A stretch of DNA of 64,000 nt from Pyxidicoccus parkwaysis (GCF_017301735.1 NZ_CP071090.1:10895001-10959000), one strand, 5' to 3'. Positions 25,460 to 35,031 are shown, counted from the stretch's first letter. The notes: a model not told the origin generated them from the sequence alone. Numbers and translations: made by a program.

Positions 25460-25467
25460 TCAGACAC

Positions 25468-27144
25468 ATGCCGTCCTCACAATCGAAGTGCCGTGCTGTT
25501 TGGATTCAGGGCTTGCTGCTGTCCGCCGTGCTGGTGTTGCCGTTGGCCGCGAGAGCCGACTCGAAGGGCAGCGCGTGGGTGAGCTCCACCGGGCGGAGTT
25601 ACGAGAACCCTCGGTTCCGGCTGAACCTGTCCGCGCCCGCGACGGTGACGTTGGACCTGATGTCCTCCGTCGACACCTATCTCTACCTGCTCAACCAGGA
25701 CGGCTCGCAGCTCCTCGCCCAGGATGACGACAGCGGAGACGGCTACAACAGCCGGGTGACGGTGTCGTTGGGGGCGGGCAGATACCTGCTCGTCGCGGCG
25801 ACGTACTCCGCGGGCCAGCGCGGCGACTTCACGCTCACCAGCAGTCAGGGCAGCCTGTCCTACTGCTTCCAGGCCTACGCGGACGTCAACTTCAGCGGCG
25901 CGTCCAACACCTTCTGCGAGGGTGGCAGCCAGCCCTTCCAGAACGACGCGTACTCATCCATCCGCGTGCCCAAGGGCCTGCGCGTGCGCGCCTTCGAGCA
26001 CAGCGGCGGCGTGGGGCTGGCGCGCACGTACTACCAGGACGCGCCCAACGTGGGCGCGCTCTACAACGACATGATTTCGAGCTTCTCGTGGTCCAACTTC
26101 CAGACGAACGACTTCTTCATGGTCTTCGCCTCGGACCCACAGTTCTCCTGGAAGCACTGCAACGACGGCGGCGGCCCGCTCTGTGACAGGGAGAACCAGA
26201 CGTTCGCCGGGTGGTCCGACGAGGACCTCGCGCGCTACTACAACACCAACGTCGTCAACGGCATCAACTGGGTGAAGAACCAGGTCGGCGAGTACCGGTT
26301 CGGTGGCCTCGTGGTGAATGGAGACCTGACGGAGTTCGGCAAGCAGGACGTGGACCTGGGCGACTACATCAACATCTACGAGCACGGCGTGCAGTCCAAC
26401 GTCTACCTGGGCCTGGGCAACCACGACTACTCGAACAACGTCAACGACTGCTACGAGAACCAGTGCGCCACGGGCATGGTCTGGTATTTCAAGGATCAGG
26501 TGTGGACGCTCAACACCACGCGCTTCGACTACTCGGAGAGCGGCGTCTATTACGAGTTCCCCAGCAACCGGAAGAACCACTCGGGCAGCCTGGGGTACTC
26601 GTGGGACATCGGCAACGTCCACTTCGTCCAGCTCAACAACTACCCCACGTACACGCGTGACTGGAACGGGTGGAACTTCAGCGAGGCCCGCCGCGACTAC
26701 TTCTCCATCCAGTCCGCCATCAACTGGCTGCGCGCCGACTTGCAGGACGCCACGAGCCGGGGCCAGGAGCTCGTCGTCAACATGCACGACTGGGGCTCGG
26801 GCGCGAGCACGGAGACGATGTCGGCGCTGAACGACTTCCCCGTCTCCGCCGTCTACGCGGGGCACTGGCACGGCACCTATGGCCGGTATGAGACGCGGGG
26901 GATGAACGACGGCAAGGCGATGCCCGTGTTCCTCGCCGGCTCGGCCCACATGGGCACCTTCCTCGTCACGCGCTTCGTGGGCGGGAAGATGTACACGTGG
27001 GTGATGCAGGCCGACCAGTTCAATGGCGGCCAGCTGCGCGTGCTCTACAACGGCAACTCGTACGTCGCGGCCTCCACGCCCGGCCTCTTCGACACGTGCA
27101 GCGGCTGCGCGCGCTACTACCAGGACGTGTTCGACATGCGCTGA
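25468..27144 (+). CDS. Secreted calcineurin-like metallophosphoesterase
   Basis: 558 residues. Sec signal (about 1-30, cleavage near AARADS), then a beta domain (about 33-125) resembling bacterial prepeptidase/pre-domain folds. At about 130-210 there is a region with a SYCFQAYADVNFSGASNTFC stretch like a beta/gamma-crystallin module. The phosphoesterase core follows: D223-x-Q225 (SDPQFSW), NGD286, GNHD (317-320), H440 and GHWH (465-468). All metal-binding motifs are present, so an active two-metal enzyme is expected outside the cell. The substrate (nucleotide, phospholipid or teichoic acid) is unknown. A strong leader hairpin covers its ribosome site. Confidence 0.85.
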   Translation: MPSSQSKCRAVWIQGLLLSAVLVLPLAARADSKGSAWVSSTGRSYENPRFRLNLSAPATVTLDLMSSVDTYLYLLNQDGSQLLAQDDDSGDGYNSRVTVSLGAGRYLLVAATYSAGQRGDFTLTSSQGSLSYCFQAYADVNFSGASNTFCEGGSQPFQNDAYSSIRVPKGLRVRAFEHSGGVGLARTYYQDAPNVGALYNDMISSFSWSNFQTNDFFMVFASDPQFSWKHCNDGGGPLCDRENQTFAGWSDEDLARYYNTNVVNGINWVKNQVGEYRFGGLVVNGDLTEFGKQDVDLGDYINIYEHGVQSNVYLGLGNHDYSNNVNDCYENQCATGMVWYFKDQVWTLNTTRFDYSESGVYYEFPSNRKNHSGSLGYSWDIGNVHFVQLNNYPTYTRDWNGWNFSEARRDYFSIQSAINWLRADLQDATSRGQELVVNMHDWGSGASTETMSALNDFPVSAVYAGHWHGTYGRYETRGMNDGKAMPVFLAGSAHMGTFLVTRFVGGKMYTWVMQADQFNGGQLRVLYNGNSYVAASTPGLFDTCSGCARYYQDVFDMR

Positions 27145-27159
27145 AGCGCGCGTCGAAGC

Positions 27160-28551
27160 TCAGCTCCGCGGATACACCCGCGGAGCCGGGGCTCCGCGCC
27201 AAAGCGTCTCCATCGTCTTCGGCTTGAAGCGCACGCGCAGCATGTCGGAGCCGTCGACGGCGAACAGTCCATCCGCCGTCAGCGGAGACAAGCGCCGGTC
27301 GGGCCGGCCCGGACGCATCATCCAGAGCGAGCCCTCGCGCAGCGCCACCTCGAAGTCTCCGTAGCGCCCGGCCAGGGACTTCAGCCGCTCCACCGGGACG
27401 GTGGTCGGACGGAGGCGGGCCTCGACATCGAGCCGCGCCCACTCGTAGTCCGCGAGCGCTTCGGGAGACACGCCCGGTGCTTCCGACAGGCGCTTCAGCG
27501 CGAGCAGTTGGGCGGTCTCCAGCGCCTGCGTGGGCGGGGCCTCCACGGTGGGCAGCACGCCGACGCCCTCCCAGTTGGTGTTGCTGATGGCGTGGACGGG
27601 GCGGCCGAAGGAGACGCTCAGCACGAAGCCCGGGCGGATGGGGACGTAGCGGTTGTTGTTGGCCGCGCCCACCGTCTTCGCGCCCACCAGCTCGCCCAGC
27701 TTGAACTGCGCCACGTCATACGCGAAGGCCTCGCCCGCGGAGGCCACGTTGCCGTCGATGAGGACGTAGAGCGGCTTGCCCTTCAGCCGTCCCGCCGGCA
27801 CGTGCTCCAGCGTGCGCGACTGCACCGGCGGATTCTTTCCCGCGAGGAAGGTCAGCTCCAGCACGTCCCCGTCGAGGAAGTGGCTGACCAGGTAGCGCAC
27901 GGCCGCGTGCTCACCGCCGCCGTTGCCTCTCAGGTCGATGATGATGGCGTCGCCGTCCTTCAGGAAGCGCATCGCGTCGTCGTAGACGGTGCCCGTCTCG
28001 TCGCGGACCCACTCGAAGCCGGTGATGCGCAGGTAGCGCAGGTTGCCGGGCAGCAGCTTCATCTCCGAGAGGCCGTGGTGGTCTCTCAGGGCCTCGCGGC
28101 GGAGGAGCTCGTCGGGGCCTGCGGCCTCATCTGGTGTCCCGTGCTCGGCACGTTGCTGCTCGGCGGCGTACTGCACCGGGTCGTGGTTCAGGTAGAGGTG
28201 ACGGTCCGAGCTCGCGGCCTGCAGGTCCACGGTGATGCGCTCGGAGAGGACTCCGGCGTCCTCGAGGTCATAGCGCCCGGCCTTCCGGGACTGCTCCAGC
28301 CGCTCGATGATGGCGGGGACCTTCTCCGGGAAGACGTAGGACTCGCGGAGGGCCGCGGCGATGGCCGTGAGCGCGGCGTCGCGGTCCGCCTTCGACATTC
28401 CGCGCGGCGCGGGGCGCTCACTGCCTGGGGACGTGGGCGGCGCACGACGTGGCGGCATGCGCGGGGCACGCGGAGGCTCGGCTTGCGCGAGCGCGGGGCC
28501 ACTGGACAGCGTGAGCAGCAGTGCGGCGGTCAGGCTTCGGGCTTTCATCAT
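27160..28551 (-). CDS. Exported S41-family (C-terminal processing type) serine peptidase
   Basis: 463 residues with signal peptide MMKARSLTAALLLTLSSGPA. An N-terminal helical domain (about 55-150: SKADRDAALTAIAAALRESY) is followed by the S41 core: LRGNGGGEHAAVRYL near 207-222, nucleophile Ser271 in DGNVASAGEAFA, and a Lys-rich FKLGELVGAKTVGAANNN segment. No PDZ domain is evident. It probably trims or degrades peptides in the periplasm or outside. It is 37 bases downstream of a MarR-type gene on the same strand, so it could share its transcript. A start two codons in is equally possible. Confidence 0.85.
   Translation of the reverse strand: MMKARSLTAALLLTLSSGPALAQAEPPRAPRMPPRRAPPTSPGSERPAPRGMSKADRDAALTAIAAALRESYVFPEKVPAIIERLEQSRKAGRYDLEDAGVLSERITVDLQAASSDRHLYLNHDPVQYAAEQQRAEHGTPDEAAGPDELLRREALRDHHGLSEMKLLPGNLRYLRITGFEWVRDETGTVYDDAMRFLKDGDAIIIDLRGNGGGEHAAVRYLVSHFLDGDVLELTFLAGKNPPVQSRTLEHVPAGRLKGKPLYVLIDGNVASAGEAFAYDVAQFKLGELVGAKTVGAANNNRYVPIRPGFVLSVSFGRPVHAISNTNWEGVGVLPTVEAPPTQALETAQLLALKRLSEAPGVSPEALADYEWARLDVEARLRPTTVPVERLKSLAGRYGDFEVALREGSLWMMRPGRPDRRLSPLTADGLFAVDGSDMLRVRFKPKTMETLWRGAPAPRVYPRS
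27163..27186. terminator. Hairpin at convergent gene ends
   Basis: The perfect 9-bp inverted repeat gctccgcgg / ccgcggagc with a 6-base loop lies 18 bases after the phosphoesterase stop and inside the last codons of the S41 gene. There is no T-run; a terminator role is plausible but unproven. Confidence 0.4.
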
Positions 28552-28588
28552 GGGGTCCTGTGCGGGGATGGGAGGAGAGGTGCCGCGC

Positions 28589-29089
28589 CTACTCGCGGGA
28601 CTTGCCCTTGCGCGGCGGAGGCTTCAGCTTCGCGGCGGCCTTCTCCAGCCGCGCGTCGAAGGGCTCGCGCTCCAGCGCTTGCAGTGCCTCGGCGAGGACG
28701 CGGGACAGTGGCGCGGAGAGCTCCTTGTCGAGCTGCTCCGCCGCCGCGTTGGTCGCCGCCCACTGGCGCTCCAGGGCGGGGAGCATGGTCCGGGCTCGCG
28801 GCGTCAGCGCGACGATGCGCTCGCGGGCGTCGGCGCCGGGCTGGAGCTCCACCAGGCCCGCGTTGACCATCTGCGACACCGTCTGACTCACGGCGGAGTG
28901 GCTGACCTTCGCCTGCTGGGCAATGGCGCGGATGGAGACCGGGCCCTGCGCCATCAGCGTCCGGATGATGGGCGTGTAGCGCGGGCGGTAGTCGAGGCCC
29001 GCGCTCTGGTACGCCTGCTCGACGGCGCCGTCGAGCTGCTCGATGAGGGTGCGCAGCAGCGTTCCAAGCGTGCGGGGTCCGGTGCTCAT
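28589..29089 (-). CDS. MarR-family transcriptional regulator
   Basis: 166 residues. The winged helix is visible (VSIRAIAQQAKVSHSAVSQT, then VSQMVNAGLVELQPGADARE, with the acidic Asp-Ala-Arg-Glu-Arg wing) between N- and C-terminal dimerisation helices. The C-terminus is Lys/Pro-rich (KLKPPPRKGKSRE). An upstream extension is open but lies in the AT-rich operator. A dyad (29100-29117) lies just upstream of the ATG at 29089. Likely targets are itself, the S41 gene downstream and the divergent GH43 gene. Confidence 0.87.
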   Translation of the reverse strand: MSTGPRTLGTLLRTLIEQLDGAVEQAYQSAGLDYRPRYTPIIRTLMAQGPVSIRAIAQQAKVSHSAVSQTVSQMVNAGLVELQPGADARERIVALTPRARTMLPALERQWAATNAAAEQLDKELSAPLSRVLAEALQALEREPFDARLEKAAAKLKPPPRKGKSRE

Positions 29090-29099
29090 GCGGGCAGAT

Positions 29100-29117
29100 A
29101 TATAAGCGCTGTTATAT
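29100..29117. promoter_or_regulatory. MarR-type operator candidate
   Basis: Inverted repeat atataa-gcgctg-ttatat, 18 bp with a palindromic centre agcgct, in an otherwise GC-rich region, about 10 bases upstream of the MarR start codon. AT-rich half-sites like this are typical for MarR-family operators and may also hold the promoter -10 element. Confidence 0.65.
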
Positions 29118-29220
29118 TGGGTCAACTGATGGTCATTTGGCTGGTTCTTGGAAAGCGTGTCTAGCTGACCTGTCTTGAATTTCGTGCTAGCTCGCGCCCC
29201 TCCATCTGGAGGTGGTTCGC

Positions 29221-30660
29221 ATGAGGAAGTTCCCTCGCATCCTGGCTCTCACCCTGTTGAGCGCCGTCTCTGCCTTCGCATCCGGCTGTGGCGATGAGCG
29301 CATCGACACCCCGCTCGCGGAGGCCGGCAGCGTCAGTGCTCCGCTCGTGTGCAGCACTCGCATCACCTACGGCGAGCGGTGGATTCGTCCCTCGGGGCAC
29401 ACCGCGCAGTACGACATCGCGAGTGATTTGGTGACGTGGGACGGTACCTGCGTCAACGAGGGCAGCAACTCGTACGCGGTGCTCTCCAACGGGTGGAAGC
29501 CGTACTTCACTGGCAACAACGCGTGTGTCCTGGCGCTCGACACGGACTGTGCCGGGGCCACCGCGTGCTCGACGCGCGTCACGTATGCGGCGTCGTGGCT
29601 GCACCCGTCGGGGCACACCGCGCAGTACGACGACGTGGGCGGGCGCGTGTTTTGGGACCGGGGCTGCACGAACTCGGGTAGCAATTCGTACGCGTCGCTC
29701 TCCAACGGGTGGGCGCCGTACTTCAGCGGCAACAACGCGTGCGGCATGTCCTTCCGCTACACGGGCTGCGGCGGGCTGTACCAGAACCCGGTGGTCTCCG
29801 TGGACTGCGCGGACCCGGGCGTCATCCATGATGGGACGCGGTACGTCGCCGCGTGCACGTCGGGTGGCGCGGCGAACGCGTTCCCCCTGCGCACGTCGAC
29901 GGACCTGGTGACGTGGACGAGCGCGGGCTCCATCTTTCCGTCCGCGTCGAAGCCCACGTGGGCGACGGGCGACTTCTGGGCGCCGGAAATCCACAAGGTG
30001 GGGACGCGCTACATCGCGTACTTCACCGCTCGGCACTCGGACGGGAAGCTGTCCATCGGCGCGGCGACGTCGGCGAGCGCGCTCGGGCCGTTCACGGACC
30101 TCGGCCGGCCGCTCGTGCACGACACGACGATGGGGATGATTGATGCCACCTTCTTCACCAGCACCACCGGCGCGCCGTACCTGGTGTGGAAGGCGGACGG
30201 CAACGCGGTGGGGCAGCCGACGCCCATCTACGGGCAGGCGCTGGCGGCGGATGGCCTGTCGCTGGTGGGCACGCGCCAGACGCTCATCAGCAACAACCTC
30301 TCGTGGGAGGGCGGCGTCGTCGAGGCGCCGTGGGTCGTCGCTCGGGGCGGTTACTACTACCTCTTCTACAGCGGTAACTCGTATGCCAACAGCACCTACG
30401 CCGTGGGCGTCGCGCGGGCGACGAGCCCGCTGGGCCCGTACACCAAGCTGGGCTCGCCGATTCTCAAGACGGCCGGCGGCTGGACGGGGCCGGGACACAA
30501 CTCCGTCGTCACCGCGCCGGGCGGAGACACGTACATGGTCTACCACGCGTGGAACAGCGCCCACACGGCGCGGGTGATGCTCGTGGATGCCATCACGTGG
30601 CCCAATGGCTGGCCCGCGGTTCCGTCCGCGCCGTCCGCGGGCTCGCGGCCCATGCCGTAG
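29221..30660 (+). CDS. Secreted GH43-family glycoside hydrolase lipoprotein with duplicated N-terminal module
   Basis: 479 residues. Lipoprotein signal with lipobox ASGC. Two tandem modules of about 68 residues follow (each starts CSTR-x-TY and carries PSGHTAQYD and SNGW-x-PYF-x-GNNAC). The five-bladed GH43 domain then runs from about residue 190: catalytic base Asp in CADPGVIHDG, the pKa-modulating Asp in GMIDATFF, and the acid Glu in GVVEAPWV. It probably cleaves arabinan or xylan-type glycans outside the cell. The ATG at 29221 follows tctggaggtgg. Divergent from the MarR gene. Confidence 0.85.
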   Translation: MRKFPRILALTLLSAVSAFASGCGDERIDTPLAEAGSVSAPLVCSTRITYGERWIRPSGHTAQYDIASDLVTWDGTCVNEGSNSYAVLSNGWKPYFTGNNACVLALDTDCAGATACSTRVTYAASWLHPSGHTAQYDDVGGRVFWDRGCTNSGSNSYASLSNGWAPYFSGNNACGMSFRYTGCGGLYQNPVVSVDCADPGVIHDGTRYVAACTSGGAANAFPLRTSTDLVTWTSAGSIFPSASKPTWATGDFWAPEIHKVGTRYIAYFTARHSDGKLSIGAATSASALGPFTDLGRPLVHDTTMGMIDATFFTSTTGAPYLVWKADGNAVGQPTPIYGQALAADGLSLVGTRQTLISNNLSWEGGVVEAPWVVARGGYYYLFYSGNSYANSTYAVGVARATSPLGPYTKLGSPILKTAGGWTGPGHNSVVTAPGGDTYMVYHAWNSAHTARVMLVDAITWPNGWPAVPSAPSAGSRPMP

Positions 30661-30671
30661 CGGCTTCGCTG

Positions 30672-31562
30672 TTACTGCCTCCGCGCCGCGGCCTCATGTG
30701 CCACGGCGCGGAAGTGCGCGGCGGCGGGTGAGGGCTGCTTGCCCGCGAAGGCAATCGACAGCTCCGCATGGCCCGAGGCATCTCGCAGCGCGCGGAAGAC
30801 CACGCCCTTCGGACGGAGCGCCTGGGCGGACATGGGCGCAATCGTGAGCCCGAGCCCCGCTTCCACCATGCCGATGACCGAGGTCCACGAGGTGGCTTCC
30901 TGGACGATGCGCGGAGAGAAGCCCGCGGCGAGGCACATGCTCGTCACCGTGTCGTGCAGACCGGGCGCTGAGTTCCGAGGGAAGAGGACGAAGGGCTCAT
31001 TCGCCAGCGAGGACAGCGCGACGGCTTGCTGACGTGCCCGGGGATGCCTCGCCGGGAGCGCAAGCGCGAAGCGCTCCCGTAGCAGCCGCTCCACCGTCAC
31101 GCCCTCGTGCTGGAAGGGCGCGCGGATGATGGCCAGGTCCAGCTCGCCGGTGGTGAGCGCGGCGCCGACGTTGAGCGTGTCCCGGTCATCGACCTCCAGC
31201 TTCACCGCCGGGAATCGCGTCCGGAAGCGGAGCACGATGTCGGGCAACACGCCGAAGGCGGATGAGGCAGCGAAGCCCACTCGCAAGGTCCCCGTCTCTC
31301 CGCGCGCCGCCTGACGGACGGTGGTGATGACGTCCGCGCGCTTCGCCAGCAGCGCGCGAGCGTCCTCCAGCAGTCTGCTTCCGGCGGGCGTGAGGGCCAC
31401 GCGTCGGCTCGTGCGGGCGAGGAGCTGCACGCCCAGCTCCGACTCCAGCCTGCGAATCTGCTGACTGAACGGAGGCTGCGCCATGCCCACCCGCGCGGCG
31501 GCCCGGCCGAAGTGAAGCTCCTCCGCCACGACGATGAAGAGCTGGAGCTGACGGAATTCCAT
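30672..31562 (-). CDS. LysR-family transcriptional regulator
   Basis: 296 residues. The N-terminal winged helix (MEFRQLQLFIVVAEELHFGR, AAARVGMAQPPFSQQIRRLE) and the inducer-binding periplasmic-binding-protein fold from about 90 to 295 are clear. The ATG at 31562 is the canonical start; upstream in-frame codons lie in the divergent promoter region. It is divergent from the S9 peptidase gene with 76 bases between, containing a direct repeat atatcc at 31561 and 31572 (11-bp period), a possible operator. The effector is unknown. Confidence 0.88.
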   Translation of the reverse strand: MEFRQLQLFIVVAEELHFGRAAARVGMAQPPFSQQIRRLESELGVQLLARTSRRVALTPAGSRLLEDARALLAKRADVITTVRQAARGETGTLRVGFAASSAFGVLPDIVLRFRTRFPAVKLEVDDRDTLNVGAALTTGELDLAIIRAPFQHEGVTVERLLRERFALALPARHPRARQQAVALSSLANEPFVLFPRNSAPGLHDTVTSMCLAAGFSPRIVQEATSWTSVIGMVEAGLGLTIAPMSAQALRPKGVVFRALRDASGHAELSIAFAGKQPSPAAAHFRAVAHEAAARRQ

Positions 31563-31638
31563 ATCCAGACGATATCCGTCTCGATGGGCGTCGAAAGAGA
31601 TATTGGTATTACAGAATCGGGCTCCATACCCTGAGGGC

Positions 31639-33831
31639 ATGAGCAGCCCATTCCTTGCTGTCGGCCTCCTGGTGACGACCCTGGCGAGCGCGCCCGTCGC
31701 GACGCCACTGACTCCGGACGCGAGGCTCCAGGAGCGGTTGGAACTCGCCGACCGGTTCGTCCGGATGCCGGAGCTCATGCGCGACAGCCTCGTGCCGCCG
31801 AAATGGCTCAGCGAGGGAGACCGGCTGGTGTTCTGGTCGGAGGATGCCGGGACGTGGGTCCTCTTCCACGGCCGGACGGGAGCGATGAAGCCGCTGCTCT
31901 CTGGTGCCGAGCTGCGGGCCCAGCTCTCGGGACTGGTGGGGCATCCGGTCTCCTCGCTCCGGTTCACCGACGTCGCCATTGCTCCGGACCAACGGAGCAT
32001 CGTGTTCCGTCACGAGGGCAAGGTGTTCGGGCTGGGGCTGACGGACGGCCGCGTGTCCGCCATTGCTCCGGAGGCCCTGTCCGCGCTGGCCCTGTCGTGG
32101 AAGCACTTCATCTCTCCGACGGGTGGCGCCGTCGCGGAACAGCGAGACGAAGGCTTCACCGTGCGTCGCGCGGACGGGAGCGTGGTGGTGGAGCGCGGCG
32201 GTGAGGAGCACTACGGCTGGCGCATTCCGGAGAACCCGTGGTCACCGGACGGCCGCTTCCTGGCTGTCATACGCGATGACCTGCGCGGCGTGCACAAGGT
32301 GCCGGTGGTGGACTACTCCTCCGCGCTGGAGAAGGTGACGTGGGTGCCCTATGCGAAGTCGGGGACGCCGCTGCCGAAGCGCGAGCTCCACATCATCGAG
32401 GTGGCGACGGGCCGTGTGACGGACGTGGCTCCCGCCGAGGGCGAGACGCACGACTTCTTCATCGGCTGGCGTCCCGACAGCGGCGAGGCGCTGAGTCTCC
32501 ACCTCTCTCGTGACGGCAAGCGGTTGGACCTGACTGGAGCGGAGCCGGTGTCCGGCAAGCGCCGGCGCGTGCTGCGCGAGGAGCGGCCGGAGACGTTCGT
32601 GGTGGGGCTGGATTTGGAGGTGGGCGGCTTCGCGAAGCAGGTCCGCTTCCTGCCGGACAGCAAGAGCTTCCTCTGGATGTCGGAGCGCGACGGCTGGCGG
32701 CACGTGTACCTGTATGACGTGACGGGCCGGCTCGTGCGGCAGGTGACGCGTGGGGCCTTCCCGGTGCACGAGGTGTTGGGCGTGAGCGGTGACGCGGTCT
32801 TCGTGCTGGCCTCCGCCGACAGCGGCGCGCCGTACGAGCAACTCTTCTACCGGGGCAGCCTGAAGGGCGGCGCGCTGAAGCGGCTGTCGCCGGGCTCGGG
32901 CATGCACCGAATCACGCTGGCACCGTCGGGGGCGTACTACGTCGACGCGTGGTCCTCACGGACGCAGCCGCGTCTGCGGGAAGTGGCCTCCACGGATGGA
33001 AAGACGCGCGTGCGCCTCACGACGTCGGATGCGAGCGCACTCGTGGAGCTGGGCTACAAGCCACCGGAGGCGCTCACGGTGATGGCCGCCGACGGTGTGA
33101 CGCCGCTGCATGGAGTGCTTTACACGCCGCGCGACTTCGACCCCTCGAAGCGCTACCCGGTGATTGCATACATCTATGCCGGGCCGTTCATGACGATTGT
33201 TCCCTGGAGCTACGTCAGCTGGCCCGGTGCGCTGTGTTCCTCGATGGCGCAGATGGGCTTCGTGGTGGTGATGCTGGACCCGCGAGGGACGCCGGGCCGG
33301 AGCAAGGCGTTCCAGGATGCGAACTACGGCCGCGTGGGCCAGACGGAGATTCCCGACTACGTCGCGGGACTGAAGCAGGCCGCGGCCACGCGCCCGTGGA
33401 TGGATTTGGAGCGGGTGGGCATCCACGGCCATTCCTGGGGCGGCTACTTCGCGCTGCGCGGCATGCTGACGGCGCCGGAGTTCTTCAAGGCCGGCTACGC
33501 GGGAGCTCCGGGCGCGCTGGAGGAAGAAGCCATCATCAACGAGCCCTACCTTGGACTGCCGGGCGTGAATCCGGCGGCCTACGAGGCGGGCTCCAACGTC
33601 GCGCTCGCTGGGAAGCTCCAGGGTCAGCTCAAGATGATGCACGGCACGAGCGATGTGAATGCGACGCTCTCCACGACGATGCGCATGGCCGAGGCGCTCA
33701 TCCGCGCGGGCAAGCACTTCGAGCTGCTCATCATGCCGGGACAGCCTCACGGCCCCGTGCCGCCCGCGGACCGTTACTACCGCGATGACGTGCTCCAGTT
33801 CTTCGTGCGGACCCTGGGTGGTCCGCGCTGA
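31639..33831 (+). CDS. Exported prolyl-oligopeptidase/dipeptidyl-peptidase IV-type S9 serine peptidase
   Basis: 730 residues. A signal peptide (about 1-22) precedes an eight-bladed propeller-like domain (about 40-460), then the alpha/beta hydrolase core: nucleophile Ser599 in GIHGHSWGGYF, Asp672 in GTSDVN and His704 in PGQPHGPVP. This order matches DPP-IV/S9B peptidases that trim Xaa-Pro or Xaa-Ala dipeptides in the periplasm. All catalytic residues are present. The ATG at 31639 follows ccctgagggc. Likely controlled by the divergent LysR gene. Confidence 0.87.
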   Translation: MSSPFLAVGLLVTTLASAPVATPLTPDARLQERLELADRFVRMPELMRDSLVPPKWLSEGDRLVFWSEDAGTWVLFHGRTGAMKPLLSGAELRAQLSGLVGHPVSSLRFTDVAIAPDQRSIVFRHEGKVFGLGLTDGRVSAIAPEALSALALSWKHFISPTGGAVAEQRDEGFTVRRADGSVVVERGGEEHYGWRIPENPWSPDGRFLAVIRDDLRGVHKVPVVDYSSALEKVTWVPYAKSGTPLPKRELHIIEVATGRVTDVAPAEGETHDFFIGWRPDSGEALSLHLSRDGKRLDLTGAEPVSGKRRRVLREERPETFVVGLDLEVGGFAKQVRFLPDSKSFLWMSERDGWRHVYLYDVTGRLVRQVTRGAFPVHEVLGVSGDAVFVLASADSGAPYEQLFYRGSLKGGALKRLSPGSGMHRITLAPSGAYYVDAWSSRTQPRLREVASTDGKTRVRLTTSDASALVELGYKPPEALTVMAADGVTPLHGVLYTPRDFDPSKRYPVIAYIYAGPFMTIVPWSYVSWPGALCSSMAQMGFVVVMLDPRGTPGRSKAFQDANYGRVGQTEIPDYVAGLKQAAATRPWMDLERVGIHGHSWGGYFALRGMLTAPEFFKAGYAGAPGALEEEAIINEPYLGLPGVNPAAYEAGSNVALAGKLQGQLKMMHGTSDVNATLSTTMRMAEALIRAGKHFELLIMPGQPHGPVPPADRYYRDDVLQFFVRTLGGPR

Positions 33832-33849
33832 GCGCTTCGATGAACCGGG

Positions 33850-35031
33850 TCAGTCCCCGAATTCGACGTTCGCACACAGCGCCCAGAGTCGCTCCCGCAG
33901 CGTCTCATCTTGCAGCTGGTGGCCGAGGCGAAGTCGCTCGAGATGTCGGAAGGCGCGTGCGTTCGCGAGGAGGGCCTTCGCGCCCTCGTCCGTCATCGTC
34001 CCATTGGACAGGTCCAGCTCCCGCAGTCGTGACAGGAGCGCCGAGCCGGGGAGTTGCTTGCAGAGTGCGTCCGAGAACCCCAGGTCTTGCAGTGTGAGCT
34101 TTCGGAGGTTCGGCATTCCCACTCCGTCAAGCAGGGGCAGGAGCTCCGGGAGTCCGCTCTCCGGAGTTTCGTAGTCCCAGCCCATCGAGAAGCTCAGTGA
34201 TTCGAGCCGAGGCAGCTCGGCGCTTGCGATAGACCTCGCCACCGCGGGCCGCAGCATACCCCTGTGGCCCTCGGGAGAGAGGGTGAGCTCGCGAAGCTCC
34301 GGCAGTCGCAGCGCCCCCAGCTCCAGCCTGCTTCCCTGAAGCACCAGCTTGTGGAGCCGGGGCAGCCGTGAATAGAGCGGCTCCAGGCTGCCCGCCCCCG
34401 CGTCGCGGAGATGCCTGGTCAACGGGATGTCGCCGGCGTACAGGGAGAGCGTCTCCAGCGTCTGGGGGCATCCAGTCTCCGCGAGGGCCTCGATGGCACT
34501 GACGTACCCGGCCTCGTCCACGTGCGAGAGGGAGATGTCCAGCCTTCTCAGGAAGCGCGCCGAGGCATGGGGCAGTAGCTGCCGGAGGAGGGCGGCGACC
34601 CCGGACTCCTCGGGGGGCTCCTGAGTTTGAGAGGCTCGGCCTTCCATGACCGCTCTGTGGATGAAGCCGAGCCGCCAGTGCATTGTGCACTCCATGATGA
34701 ACCTCAGGCCCTGCCACCACGATGCACGCACCATGAGATGCGGCGGTTTGTCTGACTCCTGTCCCCAGTACACCTCGTTCCCGCGCACTTGACGCGCCAG
34801 CGCCTTGCCGAGCAGCTCCTCCATGTGTCGGAAGAAGAATGAGAGGATTTGAACCCGGAGCGGGCCGGCCTGGGATTTGCTCGCTTGCTCCAGCTCGTGC
34901 ATGAGCTGGATGAGCTCACCCTGCGGACGTCCCTGGCCCTGAAGCCAGTCGCCATAGACGAGGTAGGCCTCCGCGTCATCCGGTGCACGGAGGATGGCGG
35001 CTTCCAGCTCCGGGTGGCTCGGGTCGGACAT
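33850..35031 (-). CDS. Leucine-rich-repeat protein with TIGR02996-type N-terminal domain
   Basis: 393 residues, cytosolic. The first 45 residues (DPSHPELEAAILRAPDDAEA, YLVYGDWLQGQGRPQGELIQ) match the TIGR02996 domain found before LRRs in Myxococcales. LRR units follow from about residue 190 to 390 (LRELTLSPEG, LRKLTLQDLG, LRELDLSNGTM). LRRs form protein-interaction arcs; no target is known. Two starts are possible; ATG 35031 gives the conserved domain N-terminus, and another ATG lies 14 codons upstream. It is convergent with the S9 gene. Confidence 0.8.
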   Translation of the reverse strand: MSDPSHPELEAAILRAPDDAEAYLVYGDWLQGQGRPQGELIQLMHELEQASKSQAGPLRVQILSFFFRHMEELLGKALARQVRGNEVYWGQESDKPPHLMVRASWWQGLRFIMECTMHWRLGFIHRAVMEGRASQTQEPPEESGVAALLRQLLPHASARFLRRLDISLSHVDEAGYVSAIEALAETGCPQTLETLSLYAGDIPLTRHLRDAGAGSLEPLYSRLPRLHKLVLQGSRLELGALRLPELRELTLSPEGHRGMLRPAVARSIASAELPRLESLSFSMGWDYETPESGLPELLPLLDGVGMPNLRKLTLQDLGFSDALCKQLPGSALLSRLRELDLSNGTMTDEGAKALLANARAFRHLERLRLGHQLQDETLRERLWALCANVEFGD

